Shown here one piece after another: positions 37,819-46,687 of a stretch of DNA of 64,000 bases. Numbering within the stretch: position 1 is the stretch's first letter; the number at the start of each line of letters is the position of its first letter. Source of the stretch: Vibrio profundi. Lineage in GTDB: Bacteria > Pseudomonadota > Gammaproteobacteria > Enterobacterales > Vibrionaceae. The stretch is from contig NZ_RZIS01000002.1 in NCBI RefSeq assembly GCF_005281835.1, positions 62,001 to 126,000 of the forward strand. Reading direction: 5' to 3'. The notes under the pieces are model-generated. The model was not told the origin of the DNA, did not search any database, and saw only the letters and a list, made by a program, of their open reading frames with translations. Made by a program: the position numbers and the translations under genes.

Positions 37819-38577
37819 ATGAACAGCGCCCCTAACCCTCAATCGAATCCATCCATCCAATTGGATAGCAATCACGAAGCAACCTCTCCAGACGTAGGTA
37901 GTATCATCTACGGTGAAGATGCTTTTCTTCATGTGTCGCCATTAAGTGAGTTTGCCTTTAATGTCGCGACGCCTACGGGAAACACATTACGCTGCCGCTC
38001 TAAGTTCATGGGCATTCACTCCAAAAACTTACTGGTACTAGAAAAGCCAGACGTCAGCCCACAAGACTTTGCTTTGTTCTTTCAGCGAGGCTATCCCATT
38101 AAAGCTTGTGCCATTTCCCAAAAAGGCGAAGGCGCCAGAATCTACTTCAAAAGTAAGATTGAATACGTGGTTCAAGCGGGGCCACACTGCATTGTCTTCA
38201 TCTCTCTGCCTACAGCTACGCAAGTGAAGCAAGGGCTACGCTCCGAAGCTCGATTAGAGATTACTTTGTCCGGTATTTTGGCACCTGATAAACAAAAATA
38301 CCTGTGTGAAGTAAGAGATATTTCCGAGTCAGGTTGCCAAGTGGTCACCGACCGCGCGGTCAATGAATACAATGTTGGCAATGTCATTGAACTGAAGATT
38401 TTAGACAGCGATGAATCAGAAGAGAGCCCGATACTCACAGGTGTGATCAAGAATAAAAAGCTGTCGAGCCAGTACTGGAAATACGGTGTCCAATTTGATG
38501 AGAAATGTTTAGATCAGTCAAAAGAGATCACCGAAAAATTAAGCTTTGACCTCAGTGAACATAGGTTTGTTTTATAG
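37819..38577 (+). CDS. YcgR-like PilZ domain protein (second paralogue)
   Basis: 252 residues with the same two-domain layout as the upstream gene (FAFNVATPTGNTLRCRSKFMG, FFQRGYPIKACAISQKGEGARIYF), and intact PilZ signatures RSEAR (141-145) and DISESG (167-172). ATG 37819 is chosen because GGAAGTG precedes it and the extra 14 residues from ATG 37777 are not shared with the paralogue. The 187-base gap and separate leader suggest its own promoter. The N-terminus has an extra 20-residue polar extension. A tandem duplication that may have split into different targets or affinities. Confidence 0.88.
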   Translation: MNSAPNPQSNPSIQLDSNHEATSPDVGSIIYGEDAFLHVSPLSEFAFNVATPTGNTLRCRSKFMGIHSKNLLVLEKPDVSPQDFALFFQRGYPIKACAISQKGEGARIYFKSKIEYVVQAGPHCIVFISLPTATQVKQGLRSEARLEITLSGILAPDKQKYLCEVRDISESGCQVVTDRAVNEYNVGNVIELKILDSDESEESPILTGVIKNKKLSSQYWKYGVQFDEKCLDQSKEITEKLSFDLSEHRFVL

Positions 38578-38670
38578 TGAAGATTTGGAGTATTTAAAGC
38601 GTCTCATCTTGAGCACTACCCTTATATTGTCTACAATGGCGCACTTTTTTTACTATAGACAGACATCGAC

Positions 38671-38919
38671 ATGACTGATAACAAATCACAACCAGCTTTA
38701 CCAGACCGTCTTGCAGGCAACCCTCGCAGCCCACACCACGTGGCTGAGTGCTTCGAGCACCAAATCGGTATTCGCCTAAACGGCAAAGAGCGTACTGATG
38801 TTGAAGAGTACTGCATCAGCGAAGGTTGGGTAAAAATCCCATCTCCTAAAGCACTGGATCGTCGCGGTCAACCAATCCTAATTACTCTTAAAGGCACAGT
38901 GGAAGCTTACTACGTTTAA
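38671..38919 (+). CDS. DUF3297 family protein
   Basis: 82 residues, soluble, matching DUF3297 throughout: LPDRLAGNPRSPHHVAECFEHQIGIRLNGKERTDVEEYCISEGWVKI and TLKGTVEAYY. This is a conserved small family of unknown function in proteobacteria. No clear ribosome site is seen before ATG. It stands alone between the PilZ pair and a small zinc-ribbon gene. Confidence 0.85.
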   Translation: MTDNKSQPALPDRLAGNPRSPHHVAECFEHQIGIRLNGKERTDVEEYCISEGWVKIPSPKALDRRGQPILITLKGTVEAYYV

Positions 38920-39086
38920 GCCGCTTCACACCTTTTAAGACATGCACATAGCGTGAGAATTTTCTGACGTTATGTGCTTATTCCCTAGCGACACCGCTAA
39001 CCGAATTTCCCCCACATTCCAGCAGTTTGTATCCGTTGATTTCACACCGATATTTCGACTCTATATTTGAACCGCCGAAGAGCATC

Positions 39087-39248
39087 ATGAGAAAACATTA
39101 CATTACCGAAGCCGTCACCACTTCAAAAAAGCAAAAAGACGCATACCCAAAACTGGCACTATGTGAACAATGCGTTGGTGATTATATCGTCATCAGTGAA
39201 GGCGAACGAACCTACGACAAATGTGCTAAATGTGGTGCCGACGATTAG
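39087..39248 (+). CDS. Small zinc-ribbon protein
   Basis: 53 residues with two CxxC knuckles (CEQC at 26-29, CAKC at 46-49), which should bind one zinc. The frame is open from 39027, but ATG 39087 follows GAAGAG and begins a basic N-terminus (MRKHYITEA). It is too small for an enzyme; likely nucleic-acid or protein binding. The family is not recognised. Confidence 0.65.
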   Translation: MRKHYITEAVTTSKKQKDAYPKLALCEQCVGDYIVISEGERTYDKCAKCGADD

Positions 39249-39359
39249 TCAGCGACGAAAATCACTCGTTGGTATGACAAAAGAAACAAGAGCCATAGAC
39301 CTAGATTCAGTACGTATGGCTACTCGTTTGATGCCCTAACCTCACTTAGACTACGTCCA

Positions 39360-39866
39360 TTAATGAGATAGAATTGGTTCTAGTTCTTGATTCGTAGGAA
39401 GTTTTTCGCCGACCACTTTACCTGTTGCACTGTAGTACGCTAATCCGCTCATCACTTTTTTGAACACTCCCTTCATGACGTTTCGCATGATAAAGTGCCC
39501 CACCACCCAACCTAACGGACCACTTTTCACTACAAAATCCGACGACATGTATATTTCACTACGATGTTCATCAATCGCTGTTACTCGCATTTCAGCCACC
39601 ATACTTTTTAGTGGCAACGAGTGCTCCGACAGTTCCATAGTGAAACCTTGCCCTGGCTGATACTCGGTGATCTCTTCTACCAAGCTTGAGCCATCTTGGA
39701 ATGTGCATCGTCGCTTAGCACCAACCCCAGATTGAATGTCACTGACAATCGGTGAGCTTTTTATGGTCGTGGCGAATTTCTCTACGCTGCTAAAATCTTC
39801 CATTACCTGCCAAACCTTCTCAGCAGAAACGTTCACAATAATAGCCTTTTCAGTATGATGAGCCAT
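39360..39866 (-). CDS. SRPBCC family protein
   Basis: 168 residues with the START/polyketide-cyclase fold: EKAIIVNVSAEKVWQVMEDFSSVEKFATTIKSSPIVSD, GAKRRCTFQDGSSLVEEITEYQPGQGFTMEL, and a long C-terminal helix (VGHFIMRNVMKGVFKKVMSGLAYY). These proteins bind hydrophobic ligands. ATG 39866 has TAAGG upstream; ATG 39902 would add 12 residues. It lies 67 bases downstream of a TetR gene on the same strand, and the two are likely cotranscribed. The ligand is unknown. Confidence 0.82.
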   Translation of the reverse strand: MAHHTEKAIIVNVSAEKVWQVMEDFSSVEKFATTIKSSPIVSDIQSGVGAKRRCTFQDGSSLVEEITEYQPGQGFTMELSEHSLPLKSMVAEMRVTAIDEHRSEIYMSSDFVVKSGPLGWVVGHFIMRNVMKGVFKKVMSGLAYYSATGKVVGEKLPTNQELEPILSH

Positions 39867-39933
39867 GATATTTACCTTATGTTCATTTGATATTACAGCC
39901 ACCCTACTTAGTTAGCAGCCACTTCCATTCGCG

Positions 39934-40581
39934 TTAACTTGCTTGTATTCCACGAATAAATATTTCGATCGCCGATGACAAATCTCGCTCAAAGCCCGGC
40001 TTTAATTCTTGAAATTCTTCTTGCTCATATAGCTTGTTGAGCGCCGCATTGTCGGAAGCTGCAGCCCATCCACTCGATGTTGCAGCATGGCTCAAGTTCA
40101 GTAACTTGAATGCCTTTTCCATGTCCATTTCTGGATAAATTCGCCCTATTTCCATTGCTAGTTTAAACAGCAAGCCTTTTGCCAATCGTTTGAACTCTAC
40201 GAGTTGTTCATAAGAGCTATTGCTTTCTAGCGAAGTAAATAGGATTGGCGTTAAGTCCAAAAACTGACGATGTGCTAGCAGAGACTGAACATAAGTATCG
40301 GCATATTGGCTTGGCTCGGCGCCCTGCTCTAATGCCCGAAGTCGTTTGCAGCAGTCATCAAGCCAACGTTCGAAAAGCTCAGAGAAAATGTTCAGGAATA
40401 TCTCTTCACGAGAACTGAAGTAGCGGTACATGTTCGACTTAGTGAACCCTGCCTCGGCAGCAATATTGTTGAAGCTCACTTTGTCGTAACCATTCTGCTT
40501 AAAAAGAAGAAATGCTGCCTGACAAATGGCTTCTTTTCTTTCGATCTTTTTTTCGTCAGTTGTTGCTCTTTTCCAATTCAT
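39934..40581 (-). CDS. TetR family transcriptional regulator
   Basis: 215 residues. The N-terminal TetR HTH (ICQAAFLLFKQNGYDKVSFNNIAAEAGFTKSNMYRYFSSREEIF, residues 15-60) is canonical; the C-terminal ligand domain is helical. A large palindrome with two copies of a GACC-type half site sits 14 bases before the ATG, so autoregulation is expected. The SRPBCC gene follows in the same direction and may bind the same hydrophobic ligand. Confidence 0.9.
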   Translation of the reverse strand: MNWKRATTDEKKIERKEAICQAAFLLFKQNGYDKVSFNNIAAEAGFTKSNMYRYFSSREEIFLNIFSELFERWLDDCCKRLRALEQGAEPSQYADTYVQSLLAHRQFLDLTPILFTSLESNSSYEQLVEFKRLAKGLLFKLAMEIGRIYPEMDMEKAFKLLNLSHAATSSGWAAASDNAALNKLYEQEEFQELKPGFERDLSSAIEIFIRGIQAS

Positions 40582-40594
40582 AACAATAAGTGTC

Positions 40595-40633
40595 CAGTGG
40601 TCTCTTATTTATAAATTAAGAGACCACTGGTCT
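40595..40633. promoter_or_regulatory. Candidate TetR operator (large palindrome)
   Basis: CCAGTGGTCTCTTA ... TAAGAGACCACTGG, perfect 14-base arms around a TTTATAAA-like centre, with an inner GACCACTGGTC palindrome at the right end. It lies directly before the TetR start and overlaps the likely promoter. Confidence 0.7.
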
Positions 40634-40706
40634 TTTGTCAAGCAATTAGATTTATAAATATATTGGAAATATTGATTTATCAGGATAATCAATCATTTAG
40701 ATAACA

Positions 40707-40722
40707 ACCTGATTGATCAGGT
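40707..40722. promoter_or_regulatory. Second palindrome upstream of the TetR gene
   Basis: ACCTGAT-TG-ATCAGGT, perfect arms. It could be another regulator site or a remnant; the function is unknown. Confidence 0.35.
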
Positions 40723-40767
40723 AGCTGTGTTTTTAGAGCACAAGCCATACAAACACGATGCTCATAA

Positions 40768-40803
40768 ACAAAAACCGCCATGGGCTCGCGCTCATGACGG
40801 TTG
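40768..40803 (-). terminator. Rho-independent terminator of the LonB-type gene
   Basis: Minus-strand hairpin AACCGTCATGAGC...CATGGCGGTTTTTG just after the LonB-type protease stop. Confidence 0.8.
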
Positions 40804-40829
40804 ATTAGAGGGGGTAATTTCTGGAAGCG

Positions 40830-43190
40830 TTACTTACGTAAGGCGTTTAACTTAGCTTGAGCAATACCGAAGATCGTATCTATTGGATAGCTCCCTTCAT
40901 CGCTGGCCTCACCAGCCGCTTTGCCAGTAAACAATTCGATTGCTTCAGTTACGTGGTCGATAGCCCAAATGTGGAACTCACCTTTTTCCACCGCTTTAAC
41001 GATATCTGGCCTTAGCATCAGGTTGTGTACATTAGAACGAGGAATGATCACGCCTTGCTCTTCAGTACGCCCTTTAATTTCACAGACATCAAAGAAGCCT
41101 TCAATTTTTTCGTTCACGCCACCAATTGGTTGCGATTCACCGAACTGATTCATCGAGCCTGTGATTGCAATATCTTGTCGGTTTGGCTGCTTAGAGAATG
41201 CAGACACCACAGCACAGAACTCCGCCATACTGGCGCTGTCTCCATCAACCCCGCCGTATGACTGCTCAAAAGTGATGTTCGTCGTGAGGGGGACTTTCGC
41301 TGTTTTGCCAAATACTGATGACAAATAAGCCGATAGAATCATCACGCCTTTCGAGTGAATGCTGCCACCTAGGTCCACATTACGCTCAATATCAATGACT
41401 TCACCATCACCATAAGCGGTCGTTGCGGTAATTCGGTTTGGCGCTCCAAACATGTGGTCACTGGTACTTAATACCGACAAGGCATTAACTTGACCAACCG
41501 CTTCACCTTGAGTGTGAATCAAAGTGGTTCCGTTGATGAAGGTTTCCATCACGCTATCTTGAAGGCGACCAACCCGCATTTGCTGATTAGCCAACGCTTG
41601 TTCAACGTGACTTGAACGGATCAAATTAGACTTGGCGCTCTTCGCCACATAGTTCGATTCGCGCAGCAGATTAGCGATATGCGCCGAGTGAAGCGAAAGC
41701 TTGCTTTGATCACCCGCCTGTCGAGAACTGTGCTCGATAATTCGGCCAATCGCTTTGCGATCACAGTGTAATAACCCGCTCTCATGAACAATACTCGAGA
41801 TGAACCGCGCATAGTGCATTTCAGAGTCAGGTGAGCGCTTCATTTCATCTTCAAAATCCGCTGTGACACGGAAGAGTTCAGCAAACTCGGCATCGTAATG
41901 CTGCAGTAATTGATAAGTTCGGTAATCGCCAAATAGGATGATTTTCACATCAAGAGGAATTGGTTCAGGATCCAGTGAAACTGCACCAGTTAACGTCACT
42001 TCTTTTTCAAGTGAAGTGAGGCTTAATTGGCGCGAACGTAACGCTCGTTTCAGGCCATCCCACACATATGGCTGCTCTAGCACTTTCACCGCGTCCATAA
42101 GCAGCACGCCGCCATTAGCACGGTGTAAGCTACCAGCACGGATCAGTGAGAAATCAGTAAATACCGTACCTTTGAAAGTCGCCGTTTCGGTGTAGCCAAA
42201 CAATGAGTGATAATTTGGATTTTCCTCGACAACGATTGGAAACTCTTCCGTTTTCTGACTCACAAGTACGTTAACTTTGTAACGACGTGGCAGCTTTTTA
42301 TCGAGAGAAGCCGTCGCAATCTCCGCTTGTTCATTACTTTCTTCTAAGAAAATCTCAGCGTTTTCTACGATGTCTTTTTGCAGCTCAGTCAGATACTTTT
42401 TAATTTCAGTATATTGGCTGTAATCTTTCTTCAACTGCTTAATGAAATGAGTGATCACATCGAGCGTCACTTCATCATTTAGCTTTTGAATTTTCTCGGT
42501 ATAGGTTTCTTCAAGTTCAGTAAGCTCTCGCGACATTGAACGTAAACTGATCTCCAGAGCATCGATGGTTTTATCAAAGTTATCTTGCTCTTCAGGGGTA
42601 AGCTCATCGAAGCTTTCTTCGGTGTGCAGCTCTTCACCGTTCATCGCCACAAACTGATAGTCGCCTTGTGCAGTCAGTGTTAAGTTCACGCCGTTTTGCT
42701 TCGCTTCTTGGCTAATCCCTTCTAGCGCGACTTGCTGCTTGCTCGCCAACTGATTCTTTAATTTGTCTGCACGGCTGAAATACATTTCGTTATCAAAAGC
42801 CAGTGGCATCGCTTTCAGTAGCTTAGTCACGAGCTTATCGATATCTTGCTTTAAGCGAGCCCCCACACCACAAGGCAACTTAAGTACCTTTGGCGTACGA
42901 ATGTCTTCAAAATTGGCCACGTAACACCAGTCAAATAACTGGTCGACTTCATGTGGATGACGATTTAAGTAACGCAAGATCATGGTTCGTTTCCCCAAAC
43001 CATTGCGCCCTATCGCGTAAATGTTATACCCCTTTTCCTTAATCGACATTGCAAACTCGACCGCTTTTTGTGCGCGTTCTTGCCCAACAATTTCATCAAT
43101 AGGAGCCAGTTCCTTGGTCGACTTGCATGGTAGCTTTTCGAGATCTGCTACTTGATACAGCTGATTTGTATTGAGTCTTTGAATCGCCAT
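40830..43190 (-). CDS. LonB-type ATP-dependent protease (YcbZ-like)
   Basis: 786 residues. AAA region with Walker A-like GRNGLGKRTMILRYL (about residue 60) and Walker B-like GGVLLMDAV (about 370). C-terminal Lon catalytic domain with GGVDGDSASMAEF (S652) and GGVNEKIEGFF (K695); the 43-residue Ser-Lys spacing equals that of E. coli Lon. A coiled-coil insert lies between (DEVTLDVITHFIKQLKKDY region). This is the soluble LonB/YcbZ type with no N-terminal LAN domain. The start has GGAGG five bases upstream. It likely acts in cytoplasmic protein quality control or stress; specific substrates are unknown. Confidence 0.9.
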   Translation of the reverse strand: MAIQRLNTNQLYQVADLEKLPCKSTKELAPIDEIVGQERAQKAVEFAMSIKEKGYNIYAIGRNGLGKRTMILRYLNRHPHEVDQLFDWCYVANFEDIRTPKVLKLPCGVGARLKQDIDKLVTKLLKAMPLAFDNEMYFSRADKLKNQLASKQQVALEGISQEAKQNGVNLTLTAQGDYQFVAMNGEELHTEESFDELTPEEQDNFDKTIDALEISLRSMSRELTELEETYTEKIQKLNDEVTLDVITHFIKQLKKDYSQYTEIKKYLTELQKDIVENAEIFLEESNEQAEIATASLDKKLPRRYKVNVLVSQKTEEFPIVVEENPNYHSLFGYTETATFKGTVFTDFSLIRAGSLHRANGGVLLMDAVKVLEQPYVWDGLKRALRSRQLSLTSLEKEVTLTGAVSLDPEPIPLDVKIILFGDYRTYQLLQHYDAEFAELFRVTADFEDEMKRSPDSEMHYARFISSIVHESGLLHCDRKAIGRIIEHSSRQAGDQSKLSLHSAHIANLLRESNYVAKSAKSNLIRSSHVEQALANQQMRVGRLQDSVMETFINGTTLIHTQGEAVGQVNALSVLSTSDHMFGAPNRITATTAYGDGEVIDIERNVDLGGSIHSKGVMILSAYLSSVFGKTAKVPLTTNITFEQSYGGVDGDSASMAEFCAVVSAFSKQPNRQDIAITGSMNQFGESQPIGGVNEKIEGFFDVCEIKGRTEEQGVIIPRSNVHNLMLRPDIVKAVEKGEFHIWAIDHVTEAIELFTGKAAGEASDEGSYPIDTIFGIAQAKLNALRK

Positions 43191-43365
43191 AGCCGCCTCC
43201 TCAATCCTTTATTATTTTGGGTATAGTTAGACTAAGTGTAGATGCAATTCATTTATATTTTAGTGACTTACGCCTTACCACTGTCTAACCGAACAAATAT
43301 CATACGATTTGTAACATTTTCAGCCGCTTTTGTTGCCTCAATGCTAATGATATTAACTTGCATTT

Positions 43366-43384
43366 GATAATAAATATCATTAAC
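43366..43384. promoter_or_regulatory. Candidate Fur box
   Basis: GATAATAAATATCATTAAC matches 15 of 19 bases of GATAATGATAATCATTATC. A second partial Fur-like sequence, AATGATATTAAC, lies 17-20 bases to the left. It is 33-51 bases before the start of the 43417 gene, so iron control of the operon is suggested. Confidence 0.55.
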
Positions 43385-43416
43385 ATCCATCCATCTTATA
43401 AATAGGAGATGGGAAA

Positions 43417-43911
43417 ATGGAACTTGAACGTTGCTGGATGCACTACCTAAAAGCGGAACAGTTGATGGAACAAGGTCATTGGCCTGAGGCGCAGCGTCTC
43501 TACCAAGATGTGCTTATTCACTTACCACACCACATCCAAGAAGCCTCGTTCAATGATGACATTAAGCCTTGCCAGTTCGCCTGCCTGCTCGCAGGTTTGC
43601 GCGACGCAACCGTTGCCCAATCTGAAATTCTCAATCGACTAGGGCAACAGCAGCTGGCATTCAATACGCTTAATCAATCCTATGCGTTGCTCCAGTTTAT
43701 CTCGTTAGAAAGCACAGACTTGATTAACCGCACCCACTCTCTCCTTGAAAAACAAAGCGAAGACTTAATGAATCATCTGATTGCATTTTGCAGTGCTCAG
43801 CGCAGCGCGCAATGGATGATTGAATTAGAACAATTGCAGAAAGCGCACCACCATTTTGCACAATTGAAAGTGACTCCAGAAGCACCTCATTCACCTCACG
43901 TCTTAAATTGA
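43417..43911 (+). CDS. TPR-like hypothetical protein in operon with ABC ATPase
   Basis: 164 residues, soluble, helical, with repeat-like units (YLKAEQLMEQGHWPEAQRLYQDVLIHLP; ILNRLGQQQLAFNTLNQSYALL) of tetratricopeptide type. The start ATG has GGAGATGGG nearby. It ends 12 bases before the double ABC ATPase gene. There is no export signal. The family is not recognised. The upstream Fur-like site suggests the pair is iron-responsive. A regulatory or adaptor role for the ATPase is possible. Confidence 0.7.
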   Translation: MELERCWMHYLKAEQLMEQGHWPEAQRLYQDVLIHLPHHIQEASFNDDIKPCQFACLLAGLRDATVAQSEILNRLGQQQLAFNTLNQSYALLQFISLESTDLINRTHSLLEKQSEDLMNHLIAFCSAQRSAQWMIELEQLQKAHHHFAQLKVTPEAPHSPHVLN

Positions 43912-43923
43912 TAAGGAAGTACA

Positions 43924-45552
43924 ATGTCAGACCAAGCTATTCTACAAGTTCGTCATCTATCCGTTAGTTTTACTACTAACGATGGCATCGTCGATGCTGT
44001 GAAAAATATAAACTTCGACCTAAACGCCGGCGAAACCTTGGCGATTGTTGGTGAATCAGGTTCAGGTAAATCCGTTTCTTCAAACGCGTTGATGCGTCTA
44101 CTACCAGACAACGCCATCATTTATTCGCAGTCAAGCATCAACTTCGAAGGCGAAGCGATTCTTGAAAAGACTGAGCGTGAAATGCAAGCGATTCGTGGTG
44201 ATCGCATTGGAATGATCTTTCAAGAACCAATGACTTCACTTAACCCATATTTACGCGTTGGTATTCAAGTGGCAGAAGCCATTATGTGCCACCGAAAAGT
44301 AAGCAAAGCTCAAGCTAAGGCGCGTGTTTTAGAGCTATTCGAGTTGGTTCACTTACCAAACCCGCAACAGGCATATAGCAAATACCCTCATGAGTTTTCT
44401 GGTGGCCAATTGCAGCGCATCATGATTGCAATGGCGCTGATCAATGAGCCCGATATACTGATTGCTGACGAACCCACCACAGCATTAGATGTAACGGTTC
44501 AAGCAGAAGTATTGGACCTTATCAAAGAAATCCAAAACAAGATGGGCATGGCGATTTTGTTCATCACCCATGATCTTGGGGTGGTAAAACACTTCGCTGA
44601 TCGCGTGCTAGTGATGTGTAAAGGTGAACTCGTTGAAGAAGGTCAGACGCAAGCGCTTTTCCACGCGCCACAGCACGACTACACGCGAATGCTGATTAAC
44701 TCTATTCCAAAGGGTGCTAAACAACCAATTGAAGCGAATGCGCCTGAGCTTCTTCAAGCTGAAGATATTCGCGTTAAGTTCCTAACTAAGAGCCACTTTA
44801 TTCCAAGCCGATGCGAGTACTTTGAAGCCGTAAAAGGCATTTCGCTCACACTTAAGCAAGGTGAGACTCTAGGAATTGTTGGCGAATCAGGTTCGGGTAA
44901 GTCGACACTTGGCCGCGCCTTGATTGGCCTGCTGCCATCAACGGGTCGCATTGCATATAAAGGCCGAGACATCAGCCTACTGACGGATACTGAACGTTTT
45001 GAACTGAAAAAAGACGTACAGATGGTATTCCAAGACCCGTACGGTTCACTTTCACCGCGTATGACAGTCGGCGAAATCATTACTGAAGGTCTAACCGTTC
45101 ACCAACCGCACTTAACCAAAAAAGAGCGTCTACAACGAGCGAAAGTGGCACTAGAAGAAGTGCGCTTAGAGCCAAATTCAATCAACCGATACCCACATGA
45201 GTTTTCTGGCGGTCAGAGACAACGAATTGCGATTGCTCGCGCGTTAATTCTTGAACCTTCGTTCATCTTATTGGACGAGCCGACTTCAGCGCTCGACCGC
45301 TCAGTTCAGCTGACGGTGATCGACTTATTGAAAGACATTCAAACTAAACACAACATTGGCTTCCTGTTTATCAGCCATGACCTTTCTGTTGTGAAAGCAC
45401 TTTCGGATCGTGTACTTGTTATGCAGAAAGGCGTGGTAATGGAAGAAGGCAGCGCTGAAGAAATTTTCCGTAATCCTCAAAATGACTATACGAAAAAACT
45501 CATCAATGCATCGTTCGATTTGGATGAAGAGCCAAAAGAAAACGCTGCATAA
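43924..45552 (+). CDS. Fused double ABC transporter ATP-binding protein (YejF/oligopeptide type)
   Basis: 542 residues with two complete nucleotide-binding domains. First half: Walker A GESGSGKSVS, signature FSGGQLQR, Walker B ILIADEPTTALD, oligopeptide-type extension PQHDYTRMLI. Second half: GESGSGKSTLG, FSGGQRQRIAIA, FILLDEPTSALD, PQNDYTKKLI. This is the layout of YejF/DppDF-type peptide or microcin importers. The usual permeases and binding protein are not in the operon, which holds only a TPR-like gene. AAGGAAG lies before ATG, a terminator lies at 45634, and a Fur-like box lies upstream. The partner permease must be elsewhere. Confidence 0.92.
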   Translation: MSDQAILQVRHLSVSFTTNDGIVDAVKNINFDLNAGETLAIVGESGSGKSVSSNALMRLLPDNAIIYSQSSINFEGEAILEKTEREMQAIRGDRIGMIFQEPMTSLNPYLRVGIQVAEAIMCHRKVSKAQAKARVLELFELVHLPNPQQAYSKYPHEFSGGQLQRIMIAMALINEPDILIADEPTTALDVTVQAEVLDLIKEIQNKMGMAILFITHDLGVVKHFADRVLVMCKGELVEEGQTQALFHAPQHDYTRMLINSIPKGAKQPIEANAPELLQAEDIRVKFLTKSHFIPSRCEYFEAVKGISLTLKQGETLGIVGESGSGKSTLGRALIGLLPSTGRIAYKGRDISLLTDTERFELKKDVQMVFQDPYGSLSPRMTVGEIITEGLTVHQPHLTKKERLQRAKVALEEVRLEPNSINRYPHEFSGGQRQRIAIARALILEPSFILLDEPTSALDRSVQLTVIDLLKDIQTKHNIGFLFISHDLSVVKALSDRVLVMQKGVVMEEGSAEEIFRNPQNDYTKKLINASFDLDEEPKENAA

Positions 45553-45633
45553 GTTGAACTAATTCACAAAAACATCGTCAGACTAACTATCGACCTAGAA
45601 GTTGATATAGCAAATTCGGTTTGGCCGCCGACC

Positions 45634-45666
45634 AAAAAATGCCGCATGGATGCGGCATTTTTTATT
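45634..45666 (+). terminator. Rho-independent terminator
   Basis: Hairpin AAAAAATGCCGCA-TGGA-TGCGGCATTTTTTATT after the ABC ATPase gene. The rest of the 45553-45921 gap shows no gene. Confidence 0.88.
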
Positions 45667-45921
45667 GTAAGTCTTTGGCACCACTCACTAAGCAATGTAA
45701 GCCTTATCCTCCAGCTTTATTTCTACCTTTTGTTCATCCGAAAAAGCGCCCATTTCTATTATAATTAAGGTAGGGTAACCTCAACGCTGCAAACCTCTAC
45801 AATATCTCGCGTACCTCACAAGTCGTTACACAAGATGAATGGTTAGGGCTTTACATATTTGTCCGAGCAGGGAACAATCCCCCGTGAATCAATACCGCAT
45901 AGCGCAATCAACAGAGAAACT

Positions 45922-46617
45922 ATGAGTACCATGCAAAATACAAAGTCGAATCCTTTTTTCGAAATTATTGTTAACGTCTTTCTTCCTTCGTTTATTTTAA
46001 TGAAGTTCAGCGGAGACGAACATTTAGGGACAGGCTTAGCTCTGGTTGTCGCGTTAGCGTTCCCCATTATCTACGGCGGTATGGAACTTATCCGCAATAA
46101 GAAGTTTAACTTTATCGCCGCTTTAGGTTTCGTGAGCGTATTATTAACCGGCGGAATTGGCTTATTAGAGCTAGATACTCGCTGGCTTGCACTAAAAGAA
46201 GCACTGATTCCAGGCTTAATCGGCCTAGGCGTTTTAGGTTCAACATTTACTCGCTACCCTTTCATGCAAAAGGTTATCTTCACTCCAACGCTAATGAACA
46301 TGCCGCTGATCGAAGAGCGCCTAAAGCAGTCTGGTAACCCAGAGCGCTTTGAACGTTGCTTAATGACTTCGAACTACCTATTTGCTAGCACATTCGCTTT
46401 CTCATCAGCAATGAACTATTTCCTAGCTACGTGGATTGTAACGAGCCCAGCAGGTACCGCAGCTTTCAATGAGGAACTCGGTAAAATGACGCTTTATAGC
46501 TACCCAATCATTGCGATTCCGAGCATGCTGATGATGCTAGGTATCTTCTATTACGTTTGGCGCCAAGTTCGCGCACTAACGTCACTAGAGACGGAACAAA
46601 TATTCCGCCTAAAGTAG
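45922..46617 (+). CDS. VC0807-type inner membrane protein
   Basis: 231 residues with about six membrane segments (FFEIIVNVFLPSFILMKF, GLALVVALAFPIIYGGMELI, FIAALGFVSVLLTGGIGLLEL, and three more). The pattern fits the vibrio VC0807 family, including HLGTGLALVVALAFP, IPGLIGLGVLGSTFT and a C-terminal RQVRALTSLETEQIF. The frame is open from TTG 45859, but ATG 45922 after AGAGAAAC begins the conserved part (MSTMQNTKSNPFFEI). Function unknown; possibly related to septation-protein-A-like membrane proteins. It stands alone. Confidence 0.8.
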   Translation: MSTMQNTKSNPFFEIIVNVFLPSFILMKFSGDEHLGTGLALVVALAFPIIYGGMELIRNKKFNFIAALGFVSVLLTGGIGLLELDTRWLALKEALIPGLIGLGVLGSTFTRYPFMQKVIFTPTLMNMPLIEERLKQSGNPERFERCLMTSNYLFASTFAFSSAMNYFLATWIVTSPAGTAAFNEELGKMTLYSYPIIAIPSMLMMLGIFYYVWRQVRALTSLETEQIFRLK

Positions 46618-46631
46618 CAAATGACTAAAAC

Positions 46632-46662
46632 AAAAAGCCCAGCGAATTGCTGGGCTTTTTGT
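46632..46662 (+). terminator. Rho-independent terminator
   Basis: CAAAAAGCCCAGC-GAATT-GCTGGGCTTTTTG after the VC0807-type gene; flanking A and T runs may also serve the convergent peptidase gene. Confidence 0.88.
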
Positions 46663-46687
46663 TTTAAGCGTCTAGGTCTAGAACGCG

